Part shown: positions 1 to 8,424 of the stretch, piece by piece
Position numbering within the stretch: the stretch's first letter is position 1
How the letters are laid out: every line of letters starts with the position of its first letter
NCBI GenBank assembly: GCA_016871675.1
Contig: VHCN01000028.1
Location: 1 to 39,231, forward strand
Reading direction: 5' to 3'
Source: Verrucomicrobiota bacterium
Lineage (GTDB): Bacteria; Verrucomicrobiota; Verrucomicrobiia; Limisphaerales; VHCN01
DNA length: 39,231 bases
Made by a program: the position numbers and the translations under genes
Notes under the pieces: model-generated
The model's database searches: none
What the model saw: the letters and a program-made list of their open reading frames with translations, nothing else
What the model was told of the DNA's origin: nothing

Positions 1-1
1 C

Positions 2-763
2 CGCACCGCGCTGCGCCAAAACCTTGACACGCTGGAGCGCGCTTTCGACAAGGAAGGCGAGCTCGGCGCGCTCGACCAATTCGAGTCGCAAGCCGTCACG
101 CTGCTTACGAATCCCAAGACCCGCGACGCCTTCGACCTCGCCAAAGAAGACGACCGCACGCGCGACCGTTACGGGCGCAACCGCTGGGGACAACAGTTAC
201 TCCTCGCGCGCCGCCTGGTTGAGTCGGGCGTCGAGATCATCCACAGCAACCTCGACGGCCCCCTTTGCGGCACCGCCGGCAACAACTGGGACGACCATGC
301 CGTCAACGCCCACGTCTTCAACGGCCTGCGTTACCGCTGCTGGGCCTACGACCAGGCCCTCACCGCCCTCATTGAGGACATCCACGCGCGCGGGCTCGCC
401 AAGCGCGTCATGGTCGTCGCCACCGGCGAATTTGGGCGCACCCCGAAAATCAGCTTTGACCGGAGCACCGGCGCGCATCCCGCGAGCGGTGCTGCGGGCA
501 CGCTCCAGCCCGGCCGCGACCACTGGCCCGGCGCGTTCTCGAACCTGTGGGCCGGCGGCGGCATCACCGGCGGCGGCATCATCGGTGCCAGCGACAAGCG
601 CGCCGAGTATCCCGCCGAGCGCCCCTGCACACCCGGCGATTTCCTCGCCACGCTCTACAATCACCTCGGCATCGATTGGGAAAACACCACGCTCAATGAC
701 TTCACAGGACGCCCGACGCACATCGTGAGCGGTGGAAGTCCGATCAAGGAGTTGTTTGCCTGA
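2..763 (+). CDS. DUF1501 domain-containing protein (C-terminal part; 5' end outside window)
   Basis: The frame is open from the first complete codon, so the start lies upstream of the window; 253 residues remain. DUF1501 proteins belong to the alkaline-phosphatase/sulfatase-like fold, are usually exported, and are greatly expanded in Planctomycetes and Verrucomicrobia; their substrates are unknown. Family hallmarks visible here are GVEIIHSNLDG, NNWDDHAVN, VVATGEFGRTPK, DHWPGAFSNLWAGGG and the closing HLGIDWENT...GRP..I..G.PIKELF. The protein ends at a TGA at 761-763. The 72-bp gap to the convergent hydrolase contains a weak 5-bp hairpin (GCGGA 808-812 / TCCGC 819-823) followed by TTTT; it might end transcription but is not convincing. 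The neighbour that normally pairs with DUF1501 (DUF1549/DUF1553 cytochrome-like protein) would have to lie upstream, out of view. Confidence 0.93.
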   Translation, partial: RTALRQNLDTLERAFDKEGELGALDQFESQAVTLLTNPKTRDAFDLAKEDDRTRDRYGRNRWGQQLLLARRLVESGVEIIHSNLDGPLCGTAGNNWDDHAVNAHVFNGLRYRCWAYDQALTALIEDIHARGLAKRVMVVATGEFGRTPKISFDRSTGAHPASGAAGTLQPGRDHWPGAFSNLWAGGGITGGGIIGASDKRAEYPAERPCTPGDFLATLYNHLGIDWENTTLNDFTGRPTHIVSGGSPIKELFA

Positions 764-835
764 AGGGCTCGCTGGTGCAGCTCTGAGCCGTCCACGTCGC
801 GCCTCCTGCGGAGCGGAATCCGCGCCAGGCTGCTT

Positions 836-1954
836 TTACTTGATCGCCGCGCGGAGCACGGGCTCGAAGATGTCCGCCTGCCGCATGAATCCGAGGTCGT
901 TTGCGTGAGAGGCATCCGTCGCTCCCTCGGAGTCGGTGCCGTAAAGCGCGTCGCCCTCGATGTAGTGCAGCTTCGCCACGCCCTCGGCCTTGAGTTGCTC
1001 GAACGCCTTCCGTAGCGCGGCGTGGTTGTCGTCGTGGAACTTCTTCTTGTTTGGCGTAATCCAGTCGTTGGTGAAGCGGCGGTCTTCGACGAGCACGATG
1101 GGGGTGTTCGGCCGCGCGGCGCGCAGTTGCTTCACCAGCGGCACGCACTTTGCGGTCACATCGGCGGGCTGCATGTTCGGCAGGCAATCAATCACGTAAA
1201 CCGCGGCGTCAATCTCGCTCATCATCTCGCCGACCGCGGCGTCCATCCGGCCGTTGCCGGAGAAGCCGATGTTGATGACAGGCCGGTCAAGGCGGCGGCC
1301 AAGGATGGCCGTGTGCACCATGCCGGGCCGCGACGCGCACGCGCCGTGCGTGATGGACGTGCCGTAGAAGAGGACGGGCTTCTCCGCGCGCGGGGCGAGT
1401 CCCTCGAACTTCGCGCCGGCGGGCACGCCGATTTCGAGCGACTCGATGCCGTTGTAGAGCGGGAGATACGCGGCGTATTCGCGGGAGCCCGGCGCAAGGT
1501 CGTTGACGATCGCCGCCTCGACTTTCTGCGCGGAAGGCCGCGTGACTTGCACCCACTTCCACTTGCCGTGGTCGTCGCGCGCGTAGAGGTCGAGCCCGCT
1601 CACGCCGGTCGCGGGCATGTGCGGCATGGCAAGGTTCGACTTCGCGAGCGAGTAGCGCGTGTAGATGGATTTCGCGTCAGTCTTGAAGCGCACCACCATG
1701 CCCGCGCTGTCGCGGCTCAAGCCCCACACGGCGGGCGTGACCTTGCCCTCGGCCTTCGCGGGCAGGCGGTCGAACCACCGCTTGCGCTCCTGATCGGCCC
1801 AGCCGCGTCCCTCGACGCCCCACTTGGTGACATCGTGCCACGCGACATCGGCCGGAATGGCAGGTGCGGCTTTCGCCGGTGTCGCCTTTGGCGCGGGTTG
1901 CTGCGCCGCGAGCGGCGTGGCGATGAGGAGCGCGAGGAGTAATGGAGTGTTCAT
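836..1954 (-). CDS. Secreted SGNH/GDSL-family hydrolase with N-terminal GxDLY domain
   Basis: A 372-residue exported esterase-like enzyme. Residues 1-17 form a signal peptide ending near LAAQQ. Residues about 38-190 form the beta-sandwich domain that precedes the catalytic domain in this subfamily, with its namesake GLDLY at 120-124. The SGNH domain follows: the nucleophile block GTSITHG (Ser200), the oxyanion block GFSGNGR (Gly233/Asn234) and the C-terminal Asp347-x-x-His350 pair in TDASHANDLG. These blocks fit the Lipase_GDSL_3 type, which includes acetyl-xylan and other carbohydrate esterases. A role in deacylating plant or algal polysaccharide is inferred. It is convergent with the DUF1501 gene and divergent from the cyclase-family gene; the 222-bp region 1955-2176 should hold promoters for both. 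No clear consensus box is visible there. Confidence 0.9.
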   Translation of the reverse strand: MNTPLLLALLIATPLAAQQPAPKATPAKAAPAIPADVAWHDVTKWGVEGRGWADQERKRWFDRLPAKAEGKVTPAVWGLSRDSAGMVVRFKTDAKSIYTRYSLAKSNLAMPHMPATGVSGLDLYARDDHGKWKWVQVTRPSAQKVEAAIVNDLAPGSREYAAYLPLYNGIESLEIGVPAGAKFEGLAPRAEKPVLFYGTSITHGACASRPGMVHTAILGRRLDRPVINIGFSGNGRMDAAVGEMMSEIDAAVYVIDCLPNMQPADVTAKCVPLVKQLRAARPNTPIVLVEDRRFTNDWITPNKKKFHDDNHAALRKAFEQLKAEGVAKLHYIEGDALYGTDSEGATDASHANDLGFMRQADIFEPVLRAAIK

Positions 1955-2176
1955 GGAGTGGGTTTCGCTGTATGCCGGCTTGCGGGCACGTGCGCCGCTC
2001 GTCCGGGTCGGGCGGGAGTGTTGGCTCGTGCGAGGGCGCAGTCAATCGCCCATCGTCCAGGTGTGAACGCCGTTCCTACCGAGCCACGAACCTGCTTGAA
2101 GGGTCTGGCGCGACCCAGAAGAAGCTTCCGAATTCGGCCGTCTTCAGTTACCTCTCGCAGGCAACACATCCCCGCC

Positions 2177-3226
2177 ATGAAACCCATTCCAAGCCTCCTC
2201 CTGATTGCCGCCGCCGCCGTGGGCGTGTCCCTCACCGCAATGCTCGCCGCTGATTCCTCCGCACTCAAGAAGTGGCAGAAAGGAAAGGGCTGGGGCTGGG
2301 TGTGGGGCAAGGACGACGAGGTCGGCGCCCTGAACGAGATGACGGACGCGTCCCGCCTGGCCGCCCTGCGACTGGTCACACGCGGCAAGACTTACGACCT
2401 TGGCGTGCTTTACGACCGAACGAGCTACAAGTGGCCGGGCCACAGCCCGGGCGAAATCATGAGCTTCCGCACGCCCGAGGGCGTGAAGCGGCAGGGCGAC
2501 CTGCCGTTCGTCGGTCCGGACCCGAGCAAGACGGGCTGGCACAGTTGCGCCCTGTTCATCAACGACAACGTCGCGACACAGATCGACGGGCTCGGCCATG
2601 CGACGATGGGGGACGACGACCACTGGTATAATGGTTTCCGCGAGCGCGACTGGGGCGGCAACTGGGGCCAGCGGAAGTGTGACGCGTCCACCATTCCGCC
2701 GATCGTCGCGCGCGGCGTGCTCGTGGATGTCGCGGGCACGAAGGGCGTCGATGCGCTGCCCGCCCACACCATCATCACCGTGGCAGACATCGAGGCGGCG
2801 TTGACACGGCAGGGAACGCAGCTCCGGCCGGGCGACGTGGTGTTGATTCGCACGGGAACGCTTCGCTACTGGGCGCAGACCGGCGCCGACCACAAGAAAA
2901 TCTCCGAGCACGACTCCGCGGGCATCAATCTCGAAACCGCCAAATGGCTTGTCGAACAGAACGGAGCAATGATGATCGGCTCGGACACCAGCGGCCTTGA
3001 ATACGGCCCGAAGGAATCCGACGCCGGGGCGTTCCGCGCCCGATACCGGTCCTTCATGCCCGTGCACAACTACCTGCTCATCGAGCAGGGCGTTCACATC
3101 GCGGAGTTCCATTACCTCGAGGACTTGGCGAAGGAGAAAGTCTACGAATTCGCCTACTTCTGCGCCGTGAACAAGGTCAAGGGCGCGGCCTCGGGATTCA
3201 CGCTGCGCCCCGTCGCGATGCGGTGA
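2177..3226 (+). CDS. Secreted cyclase-family (kynurenine formamidase-like) hydrolase
   Basis: A 349-residue protein of the cyclase family (PF04199), metal-dependent hydrolases that include bacterial kynurenine formamidase and isatin hydrolase. The ATG at 2177 was chosen because it begins a good signal peptide (residues 1-25, hydrophobic core LLLIAAAAVGVSL, AMLAA end); the open frame further upstream has no such feature. The metal-binding segment reads ATQIDGLGH (Asp137, His141). The usual leading HxGTH is altered to NDNVATQ, a change also found in longer cyclase-family proteins. His297 in MPVHNYLL and Glu310 in HIAEFHYLEDL fit the conserved C-terminal His and Glu. The export signal makes a role in tryptophan degradation unlikely; the substrate is unknown. 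It appears monocistronic, with glnS starting 126 bp downstream. Confidence 0.88.
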   Translation: MKPIPSLLLIAAAAVGVSLTAMLAADSSALKKWQKGKGWGWVWGKDDEVGALNEMTDASRLAALRLVTRGKTYDLGVLYDRTSYKWPGHSPGEIMSFRTPEGVKRQGDLPFVGPDPSKTGWHSCALFINDNVATQIDGLGHATMGDDDHWYNGFRERDWGGNWGQRKCDASTIPPIVARGVLVDVAGTKGVDALPAHTIITVADIEAALTRQGTQLRPGDVVLIRTGTLRYWAQTGADHKKISEHDSAGINLETAKWLVEQNGAMMIGSDTSGLEYGPKESDAGAFRARYRSFMPVHNYLLIEQGVHIAEFHYLEDLAKEKVYEFAYFCAVNKVKGAASGFTLRPVAMR

Positions 3227-3352
3227 TCGGGCGGTTGGGCGCATTCTGACGATCCGCTGAAGCAGGTGAGCGGTGGGCGGCGTCCGCTTCGCACGCGCCG
3301 CGTGCCTTCTTGCAATCCGGCTGCAGCTTCGGCGATTCTCCGCTCCCGCGAC

Positions 3353-5152
3353 ATGAGCGAAGAGACTCCCAGCGCGCCGGCGGCCCCGGGCGATTTCATC
3401 CGCGACATTGTCGCGGCGGACCTCGCGTCCGGCAAACACAGCCGCATCGTCACGCGCTTTCCGCCCGAGCCGAACGGCTACCTCCACATCGGCCACGCCA
3501 AGAGCATCTGCCTGAATTTCGGACTCGCGCGAGAGAACGCCGGCCAGTGCAACCTCCGCATGGACGACACCAACCCGACGAAGGAAGACGTCGAGTATGT
3601 CGAGTCCATCACCGCCGACGTGAACTGGCTCATCGCCGGCTGGGCCGGCGACCGCCTCGGCTTGAAGGCGAAAGGCCGCACTCCCACCGGCCAACTCGTG
3701 GACGGAAAGCGCGACTTTTTCCTCCCGGCCGTCGCGCACAACGCACCGCGCGGCACGGTAGAACCGTTCTACGCCTCGGATTATTTCGCCCAGTGCTACG
3801 AGTTCGCGCTCGACCTTGTCCGCAAGGGCAAGGCTTACGTCTGCGACCTCTCGCCCGCGGACACCGACGCGTATCGCGGTTCGCCCGACCGGCCCGGCAG
3901 GGACTCGCCGTTTCGCGAGCGCCCGACACCGGAAAACCTTGAACTTTTCCAGCGCATGAAAGCCGGCGAGTTTCCCGACGGCACGCGCACGCTGCGGGCG
4001 AAGATTGACATGACGTCGCCGAACGTCTGGCTGCGAGACCCGGTGTTGTATCGCATCCGCCACGCCAAGCATCACCACACGGGCGCGGCGTGGTGCATCT
4101 ATCCGATGTATGACTTCGCGCACTGCCTGAGCGACTACATCGAGGGCATCACGCACAGCATCTGCACGCTGGAATTCGAGGTGCACCGGCCGCTCTACGA
4201 CTGGATCCTCCAAAACCTCGACCTCCCGCGCCCGCTGCCTCGCCAGATCGAGTTCGCGAAGCTCATCCCCACCTACACCATCGTCTCCAAGCGCAAGCTC
4301 ATCCAACTCGTCAACGAGCGGCTCGTCACGGGCTGGGACGACCCGCGCCTGCCGACCATCAGCGGCCTGCGGCGGCGCGGCATCCCGGCGAGCGCGGTGC
4401 GCCAGTTCGCCTACCACATCGGCGTCACGAAGTTCAACTCCGTCACGGACATCGCCGTCTTCGAGCACGCGATTCGCGAGGACTTGAACGCGCGCGCGTT
4501 GCGCCGGCTCGCCGTGCTGCGCCCGCTCAAGCTGCTCATCACGAATCTTCCCGGCGGACACTTCGAGGAACTCGACGCGGTGAACAATCCCGAGGACGCC
4601 GCGGCCGGCACGCGCAAAATCCCCTTCAGCCGCGAGCTGTTCATCGAGCGGGACGACTTCATGGAAGCCGCGCCGCCCAAATTCTTCCGCCTGAAACCCG
4701 GCGGCGAAGTCCGCCTCAAATACGCCTACATCGTGAAGTGCGACGACGTGGTGAAAGACGCCGCGGGCAACATCACCGAACTGCGCTGCACCGCCGACCT
4801 CGACAGCAAGACCGGTGGCGCGACCTCGAATCGCAAAGTGAAAGGCACCATCCATTGGGTCAGCGCCGCGCATGCCGTGGACGCCGAGGCGCGTCTCTAC
4901 GACCGCCTCTTCTCCGAGGCCGAACCCGAAAGGGACGGCCGCGACTTCAAGACCGCGCTCAACCCGCGCAGCCTCGAAATCGTCACCGCGAAATGCGAAC
5001 CGTCGTGCAAAGCAGCCCGTGCTGAGGACCGCTATCAGTTCGAGCGCCTCGGCTACTTTGCGCTCGATCCCGACGGCGCGCCCGGCAGGCCCGTCTTCAA
5101 CCGCACCATCACCTTGAGGGACACGTGGGCGAAGGAATCGCAGAAGGGTTGA
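3353..5152 (+). CDS. glnS: Glutamine--tRNA ligase
   Basis: GlnRS (EC 6.1.1.18) charges tRNA-Gln with glutamine in the cytoplasm. The 599-residue product aligns along its length with the E. coli enzyme as I recall it. The N-terminus FIRDIV.ADLASGKHS leads into the class I signature PNGYLHIGHAKSI (HIGH at 45-48); VSKRKL near 311-315 replaces KMSKS; GWDDPRLPTISGLRRRG and the C-terminal anticodon-binding beta-barrels (KGTIHWVSAAHA, PVFNRTITLRDTWAK) follow. The ATG at 3353 was chosen because the E. coli-like N-terminus begins just after it. It is about 45 residues longer than the E. coli enzyme, mostly because of an insertion of about 34 residues at roughly 93-142, between WLIAGWAG and YASDYF, in the Rossmann core. 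The stop overlaps the start of the next gene, so the two are probably cotranscribed. Confidence 0.97.
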   Translation: MSEETPSAPAAPGDFIRDIVAADLASGKHSRIVTRFPPEPNGYLHIGHAKSICLNFGLARENAGQCNLRMDDTNPTKEDVEYVESITADVNWLIAGWAGDRLGLKAKGRTPTGQLVDGKRDFFLPAVAHNAPRGTVEPFYASDYFAQCYEFALDLVRKGKAYVCDLSPADTDAYRGSPDRPGRDSPFRERPTPENLELFQRMKAGEFPDGTRTLRAKIDMTSPNVWLRDPVLYRIRHAKHHHTGAAWCIYPMYDFAHCLSDYIEGITHSICTLEFEVHRPLYDWILQNLDLPRPLPRQIEFAKLIPTYTIVSKRKLIQLVNERLVTGWDDPRLPTISGLRRRGIPASAVRQFAYHIGVTKFNSVTDIAVFEHAIREDLNARALRRLAVLRPLKLLITNLPGGHFEELDAVNNPEDAAAGTRKIPFSRELFIERDDFMEAAPPKFFRLKPGGEVRLKYAYIVKCDDVVKDAAGNITELRCTADLDSKTGGATSNRKVKGTIHWVSAAHAVDAEARLYDRLFSEAEPERDGRDFKTALNPRSLEIVTAKCEPSCKAARAEDRYQFERLGYFALDPDGAPGRPVFNRTITLRDTWAKESQKG

Positions 5153-6252
5153 GCGGCCCCGCAAGGGTGCTGCCGCTGTTGCTCCTCTGCCTTGCGAACG
5201 GCGGCTGCCAGACGGCCGGCTACTACTCGCAAGCCATCCGCGGCCACTGCCAGGTCGTTGCGCGACAGCAATCCATCGCGACAATTCTAAACGACCCGAA
5301 GACCCCCGAACCCCTCAAGGCCAGGCTCCAGCTTGTGCTCGAACTTCGTGCGTTCGCGGATTCGGAGCTGAAACTGCCCGCCAAGCGCCACTACTCCCGC
5401 TACGCGGATCTCGGCCGGCGCTTCGTCGTCTGGAACGTCAGCGCCACGCCGGAATTCTCGATGGAATCCAAGTCGTGGTGGTATCCGCTCGCAGGCCGGC
5501 TCGAATATCGCGGGTTCTTCGAAGAAGCCTCCGCGCGCCAACTCGCCGCGAAACTGGCGGGCGAGGGCTTCGACGTGGACGTCGGCGGCGTGCAAGCCTA
5601 CTCGACGCTCGGCTGGTTCAGCGACCCGGTGCTCAACACGTTCATCCACGACTCCGAAATCGACCTTGCGGAACTGCTCTTCCACGAACTCGCGCACCAG
5701 CGGCTGTTCGTCGCCGGCGACACGGATTTCAGCGAAGCGTTCGCCGAATGCGTCGCGGAGGAGGGCACTCGCCGCTGGCTTCGCGCCCGCGGCAGCGCGG
5801 CGGCGCGGGCGGCTTACGAGGCGAAGCTCGTGCGCAAGGCGGAGTTCACGCGACTCATCACCTCCACGCGCACGCGGCTCGCGGAGCTTTTTTGCAGGGT
5901 CGCCCCGGAGGTGCCGCCATTGGCGCCCGTCTCCATGCTCGATCCGGACCGGGCTGCGGAGATGCGGCGCCGGAAGCAGGACGTGTTCGAAACGCTCCGG
6001 CGCGACTACGAAGCGCTCAAGTCCACGTGGGGCGGCGCGACCGATTACGAGGGCTGGTTCAAGCGCCCGCTCAACAACGCCCGGCTCAACGACGTGGACA
6101 CGTATTACCGGCTCGTGCCGTCGTTCCACGCGCTGCTGCGCTCCTGCGACGGCGATTTGGAGAAGTTCTTCCGCGAGGCAAAGGCGCTTGGAAAACTTCC
6201 AAAGCTCGAACGGCACCGCGTTCTCGACGGGCGCGGCGCGCCCAAGAAGTGA
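5125..6252 (+). CDS. Putative zinc aminopeptidase (COG4324-like), probable lipoprotein
   Basis: A gluzincin-type metallopeptidase of the 'predicted aminopeptidase' family (PF10023-like). It carries the zinc motif HELAHQ (187-191 for HELAH) and a downstream SEAFAE stretch whose Glu204 would be the third zinc ligand. The N-terminus has a hydrophobic run VLPLLLLCLANGG then Cys28, an imperfect lipobox, so envelope anchoring is likely but not certain. The start is ambiguous. GTG at 5125 (TGAGGG 5115-5120 just upstream) gives 375 residues and overlaps glnS by 28 bp; TTG at 5149 overlaps the glnS stop by 4 bp and gives 367 residues. Both keep the signal. The stop overlaps a possible GTG of the tcdA frame. 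Function beyond peptide-bond hydrolysis is unknown. Confidence 0.83.
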   Translation: MGEGIAEGLSGPARVLPLLLLCLANGGCQTAGYYSQAIRGHCQVVARQQSIATILNDPKTPEPLKARLQLVLELRAFADSELKLPAKRHYSRYADLGRRFVVWNVSATPEFSMESKSWWYPLAGRLEYRGFFEEASARQLAAKLAGEGFDVDVGGVQAYSTLGWFSDPVLNTFIHDSEIDLAELLFHELAHQRLFVAGDTDFSEAFAECVAEEGTRRWLRARGSAAARAAYEAKLVRKAEFTRLITSTRTRLAELFCRVAPEVPPLAPVSMLDPDRAAEMRRRKQDVFETLRRDYEALKSTWGGATDYEGWFKRPLNNARLNDVDTYYRLVPSFHALLRSCDGDLEKFFREAKALGKLPKLERHRVLDGRGAPKK

Positions 6253-6317
6253 AGCCGGCGCCCGCCAACGGTCCGGCGAACTTGGCAAATGCAGGCACGG
6301 CGGTTACGACTTCCGCG

Positions 6318-7130
6318 GTGAGCGACTACGCACAACGCTTCGGCGGCATCGCGAGACTCTACGGCGCCACGGGACTCGCCCGGCTTTGCGCGGCCCGCGT
6401 CTGCGTCATCGGGCTGGGCGGCGTCGGCTCGTGGGCCGTCGAGGCGCTCGCGCGCTCGGGCGTCGGCGCGCTCACGCTTGTGGACCTCGACGAAGTGTGC
6501 GTGAGCAACGTGAACCGCCAGCTTCACGCAATGGACGGGTTCGTCGGCCGCCCGAAGGCGGACGTGCTCGCGGAACGCGTCCTCGCCATCAATCCCGCTT
6601 GTCGTGTCACGCCGGTCGCGCAGTTCTTCACCGAGTCCACCGCCCGGTCCATTTTCTCCGGCCGTTTCGACGCCGTGTTCGACGCCATTGACGCGGTCTC
6701 CAACAAAGTCCGGCTTCTTGCGAAATGTCGTGAGTTGAGAATCCCGATTGTCACCTCCGGCGGCGCGGGCGGGCGGCGCGACCCCGCTGCGATTCGGGTG
6801 GCAGATCTCGCGTTCACGGAACGCGACCGCCTCCTCAACAAAGTCCGCGCGCAGCTCCGCAAACACCACGGTTTCCCGCGCGAGCGGGAGGCGTTCGGCA
6901 TCCCGTGTATCTACTCGCCCGAGCCGCCGGTGTTTCCGGTCGCGGACGGTTCCGTGTGTTCCGAGCGCCCCGCCGGGACGAAGCCCGGCGGGCTGCAACT
7001 CAACTGCGAATCGGGCTTCGGCGCAGCCACGTTCGTGACGGGCACGTTTGGATTTGTCGCGGCGGCCGAGATCGTCAAGCGGATCGTCAGCGGGCCGGCG
7101 GAACCTGCCGCGAAGGAAACAGGCGGTTGA
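6318..7130 (+). CDS. tcdA: tRNA threonylcarbamoyladenosine dehydratase (TcdA/CsdL, E1-like fold)
   Basis: TcdA cyclises t6A37 of ANN-decoding tRNAs to the hydantoin form ct6A, using ATP. The protein (270 residues from this start) has the E1-like Rossmann nucleotide site VCVIGLGGVGSWAVEALAR (GxGGVG at 32-37), the LVDLDEVCVSNVNRQLHA segment, VFDAIDAVSNK, VTSGGAGGRRDP and the closing CESGFGAATFVTGTFGFVAA; all match E. coli TcdA. The GTG at 6318 gives MSDYAQRFGGIARLYG, which matches family N-termini. An in-frame GTG at 6249 overlaps the upstream stop and would add 23 residues. It sits third in the glnS run, so three genes linked to translation or proteolysis are probably coupled. Its 3' end overlaps the convergent tatD gene by 44 bp. 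Confidence 0.93.
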   Translation: MSDYAQRFGGIARLYGATGLARLCAARVCVIGLGGVGSWAVEALARSGVGALTLVDLDEVCVSNVNRQLHAMDGFVGRPKADVLAERVLAINPACRVTPVAQFFTESTARSIFSGRFDAVFDAIDAVSNKVRLLAKCRELRIPIVTSGGAGGRRDPAAIRVADLAFTERDRLLNKVRAQLRKHHGFPREREAFGIPCIYSPEPPVFPVADGSVCSERPAGTKPGGLQLNCESGFGAATFVTGTFGFVAAAEIVKRIVSGPAEPAAKETGG

Positions 7131-7911
7131 AATTCTCCTCCACCCTCGCGGCCAGCGACTCCAACGGGCAGCCCAGGAAATCCGCGGCGAAGCGATACAC
7201 CGCGGCAAGGTTCGCGGGATGGTTCAACGGCGTGCCCGTTGCCGAATCGCTCAACGGGTGGGCGTTCAGTTCTTCCGGAAGCAACTGGTCCGGCGCGTCC
7301 GTTTCGATCAGGAGCCGGTCGGGCGGCACGGAGCGGAACGTCTCGCGCTGGCGCACCTTTCGTTTGTGAGCGAAGTAGCCTGGCAGGGAGAAGAAGGCGC
7401 CGAGTTTCGCGAGCGGGGCGACCATCTCGGCGGGTCCGCCGAAGCTGTGCAGGATGAACCCGGGCGCCGGTCGCGGACCTTCCCGCAACAGGTCAAGCAT
7501 CCGGCCCCAAGCTTGGAGGCAGTGAATACTCGCGGGCACGTCCAGTTCGGTTGCGAGTTCGAGTTGCGCGATGAAGGCTTCCTCCTGGCCGTCGTAGCCC
7601 AGCCCCGGCTTCCAGCGGTCCAGCCCGATTTCGCCAACGGCGGCTCCGGGCGTTGCTGCAAGTGTGCGCCCCAATTGCTCCCGCCACCCGGAGGTTTGCT
7701 CCTGTAGATGCCACGGGTGATACCCAAAACAGGGCACGACGAGATCCGGGTGCGCGCGGGCGAGCGCGGCGACTTGCGGCCAGTCCTGCTCGCACGAGCC
7801 GTTGACGACCATCCGCGCCACACCCACGGCGCGACACGACGCGATGTGTTCCTCCTGCCGGCCGCCGAAGCGGTCGTCGTGCAGGTGATTGTGCGCGTCG
7901 AAGAGCCTCAC
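7087..7911 (-). CDS. tatD: TatD family metal-dependent hydrolase
   Basis: A 274-residue TIM-barrel metallohydrolase of the TatD/YcfH family, cytoplasmic enzymes with 3'-5' exonuclease or D-aminoacyl-tRNA deacylase activity depending on the member. Metal ligands are complete: His7 and His9 in DAHNHLHD, Glu94 in VGEIGLD, His130 in SIHCLQAW, His155 in LHSFGG and Asp205 in IETDAP. The start is a GTG at 7909-7911 that overlaps the TGA of sufE by 4 bp, a sign of translational coupling. The last 44 bp overlap tcdA on the other strand; both reading frames carry family sequence close to their ends, so the overlap looks genuine. Which substrate it uses cannot be told from sequence. Confidence 0.93.
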   Translation of the reverse strand: MRLFDAHNHLHDDRFGGRQEEHIASCRAVGVARMVVNGSCEQDWPQVAALARAHPDLVVPCFGYHPWHLQEQTSGWREQLGRTLAATPGAAVGEIGLDRWKPGLGYDGQEEAFIAQLELATELDVPASIHCLQAWGRMLDLLREGPRPAPGFILHSFGGPAEMVAPLAKLGAFFSLPGYFAHKRKVRQRETFRSVPPDRLLIETDAPDQLLPEELNAHPLSDSATGTPLNHPANLAAVYRFAADFLGCPLESLAARVEENFNRLFPSRQVPPAR

Positions 7912-8348
7912 TTCGGCAGAGTCGCGTTCGGGTGGGTTCGCCGGTGAACCTCCGCGCAGTCTCGGATGGACTCCCAGACGCGCCCGAGGGAGTTCCGGCG
8001 GTTTGGCGTGAGGTGGTGGTCAATGCCAACGGCAGAAAGGAAGTCCGGCGGCGTGGCCACGATTTCAGCGGGATCAGCCCCGCTGTAGAAGTCGCAAAGC
8101 AGCCCGGCGACGGACTTGACGATGAGCGAATCGGAATCGCAACGAAACCCGATCGCACCGCCGTGAAGCTCGCACACGAGCCACAATCGCGCAGTGCAGC
8201 CATGAACACGCCACCGCTCGGTGCGCAGGTCTTCTGGAAACTCCGGCCGCTGGCGCGCCTGCTCGACCAGCCACGCGAGCCGCTCCTGCGGGTCGCGCAT
8301 CCGTGACAGTCCGGCAAGCAAACCCCGTTGTTTTTCTGCGAGTGACAT
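7908..8348 (-). CDS. sufE: SufE family Fe-S cluster assembly / cysteine-desulfurase sulfur acceptor
   Basis: SufE accepts persulfide sulfur from the SufS cysteine desulfurase and enhances its activity. The ATG at 8346-8348 gives 146 residues, the usual size. The N-terminus SLAEKQRGLLAGLSRMRDPQ and the active-site segment RVHGCTARLWL (Cys51, the sulfur acceptor) are diagnostic. FYSGADPAEI and the downstream FLSAVGIDHHLTPNRRNSLG fit the family's C-terminal half. No sufS, sufB or sufC is nearby, so its partner must be elsewhere. It lies between yebC (76 bp upstream) and tatD (GTGA overlap) and is probably cotranscribed with them. Confidence 0.92.
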   Translation of the reverse strand: MSLAEKQRGLLAGLSRMRDPQERLAWLVEQARQRPEFPEDLRTERWRVHGCTARLWLVCELHGGAIGFRCDSDSLIVKSVAGLLCDFYSGADPAEIVATPPDFLSAVGIDHHLTPNRRNSLGRVWESIRDCAEVHRRTHPNATLPK

Positions 8349-8424
8349 GAGGATGGGACGGACTTCGACCCGGCTTGGTTTTGTGACTCCGCCTGAGTCG
8401 CGCGGCTTGCGGTGGCCGGCCCCG

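Noticed and set aside
808-834. Terminator between the DUF1501 and SGNH hydrolase genes
   Set aside because: The stem has only 5 bp and the T-run is short and displaced, so it is mentioned with the gene but not called.
2144-5284. A 1046-codon open frame on the minus strand opposite the cyclase and glnS genes
   Set aside because: It mirrors the codon pattern of two well-recognised plus-strand genes in GC-rich DNA; its translation is Arg/Val/Ala-rich with no family motif.
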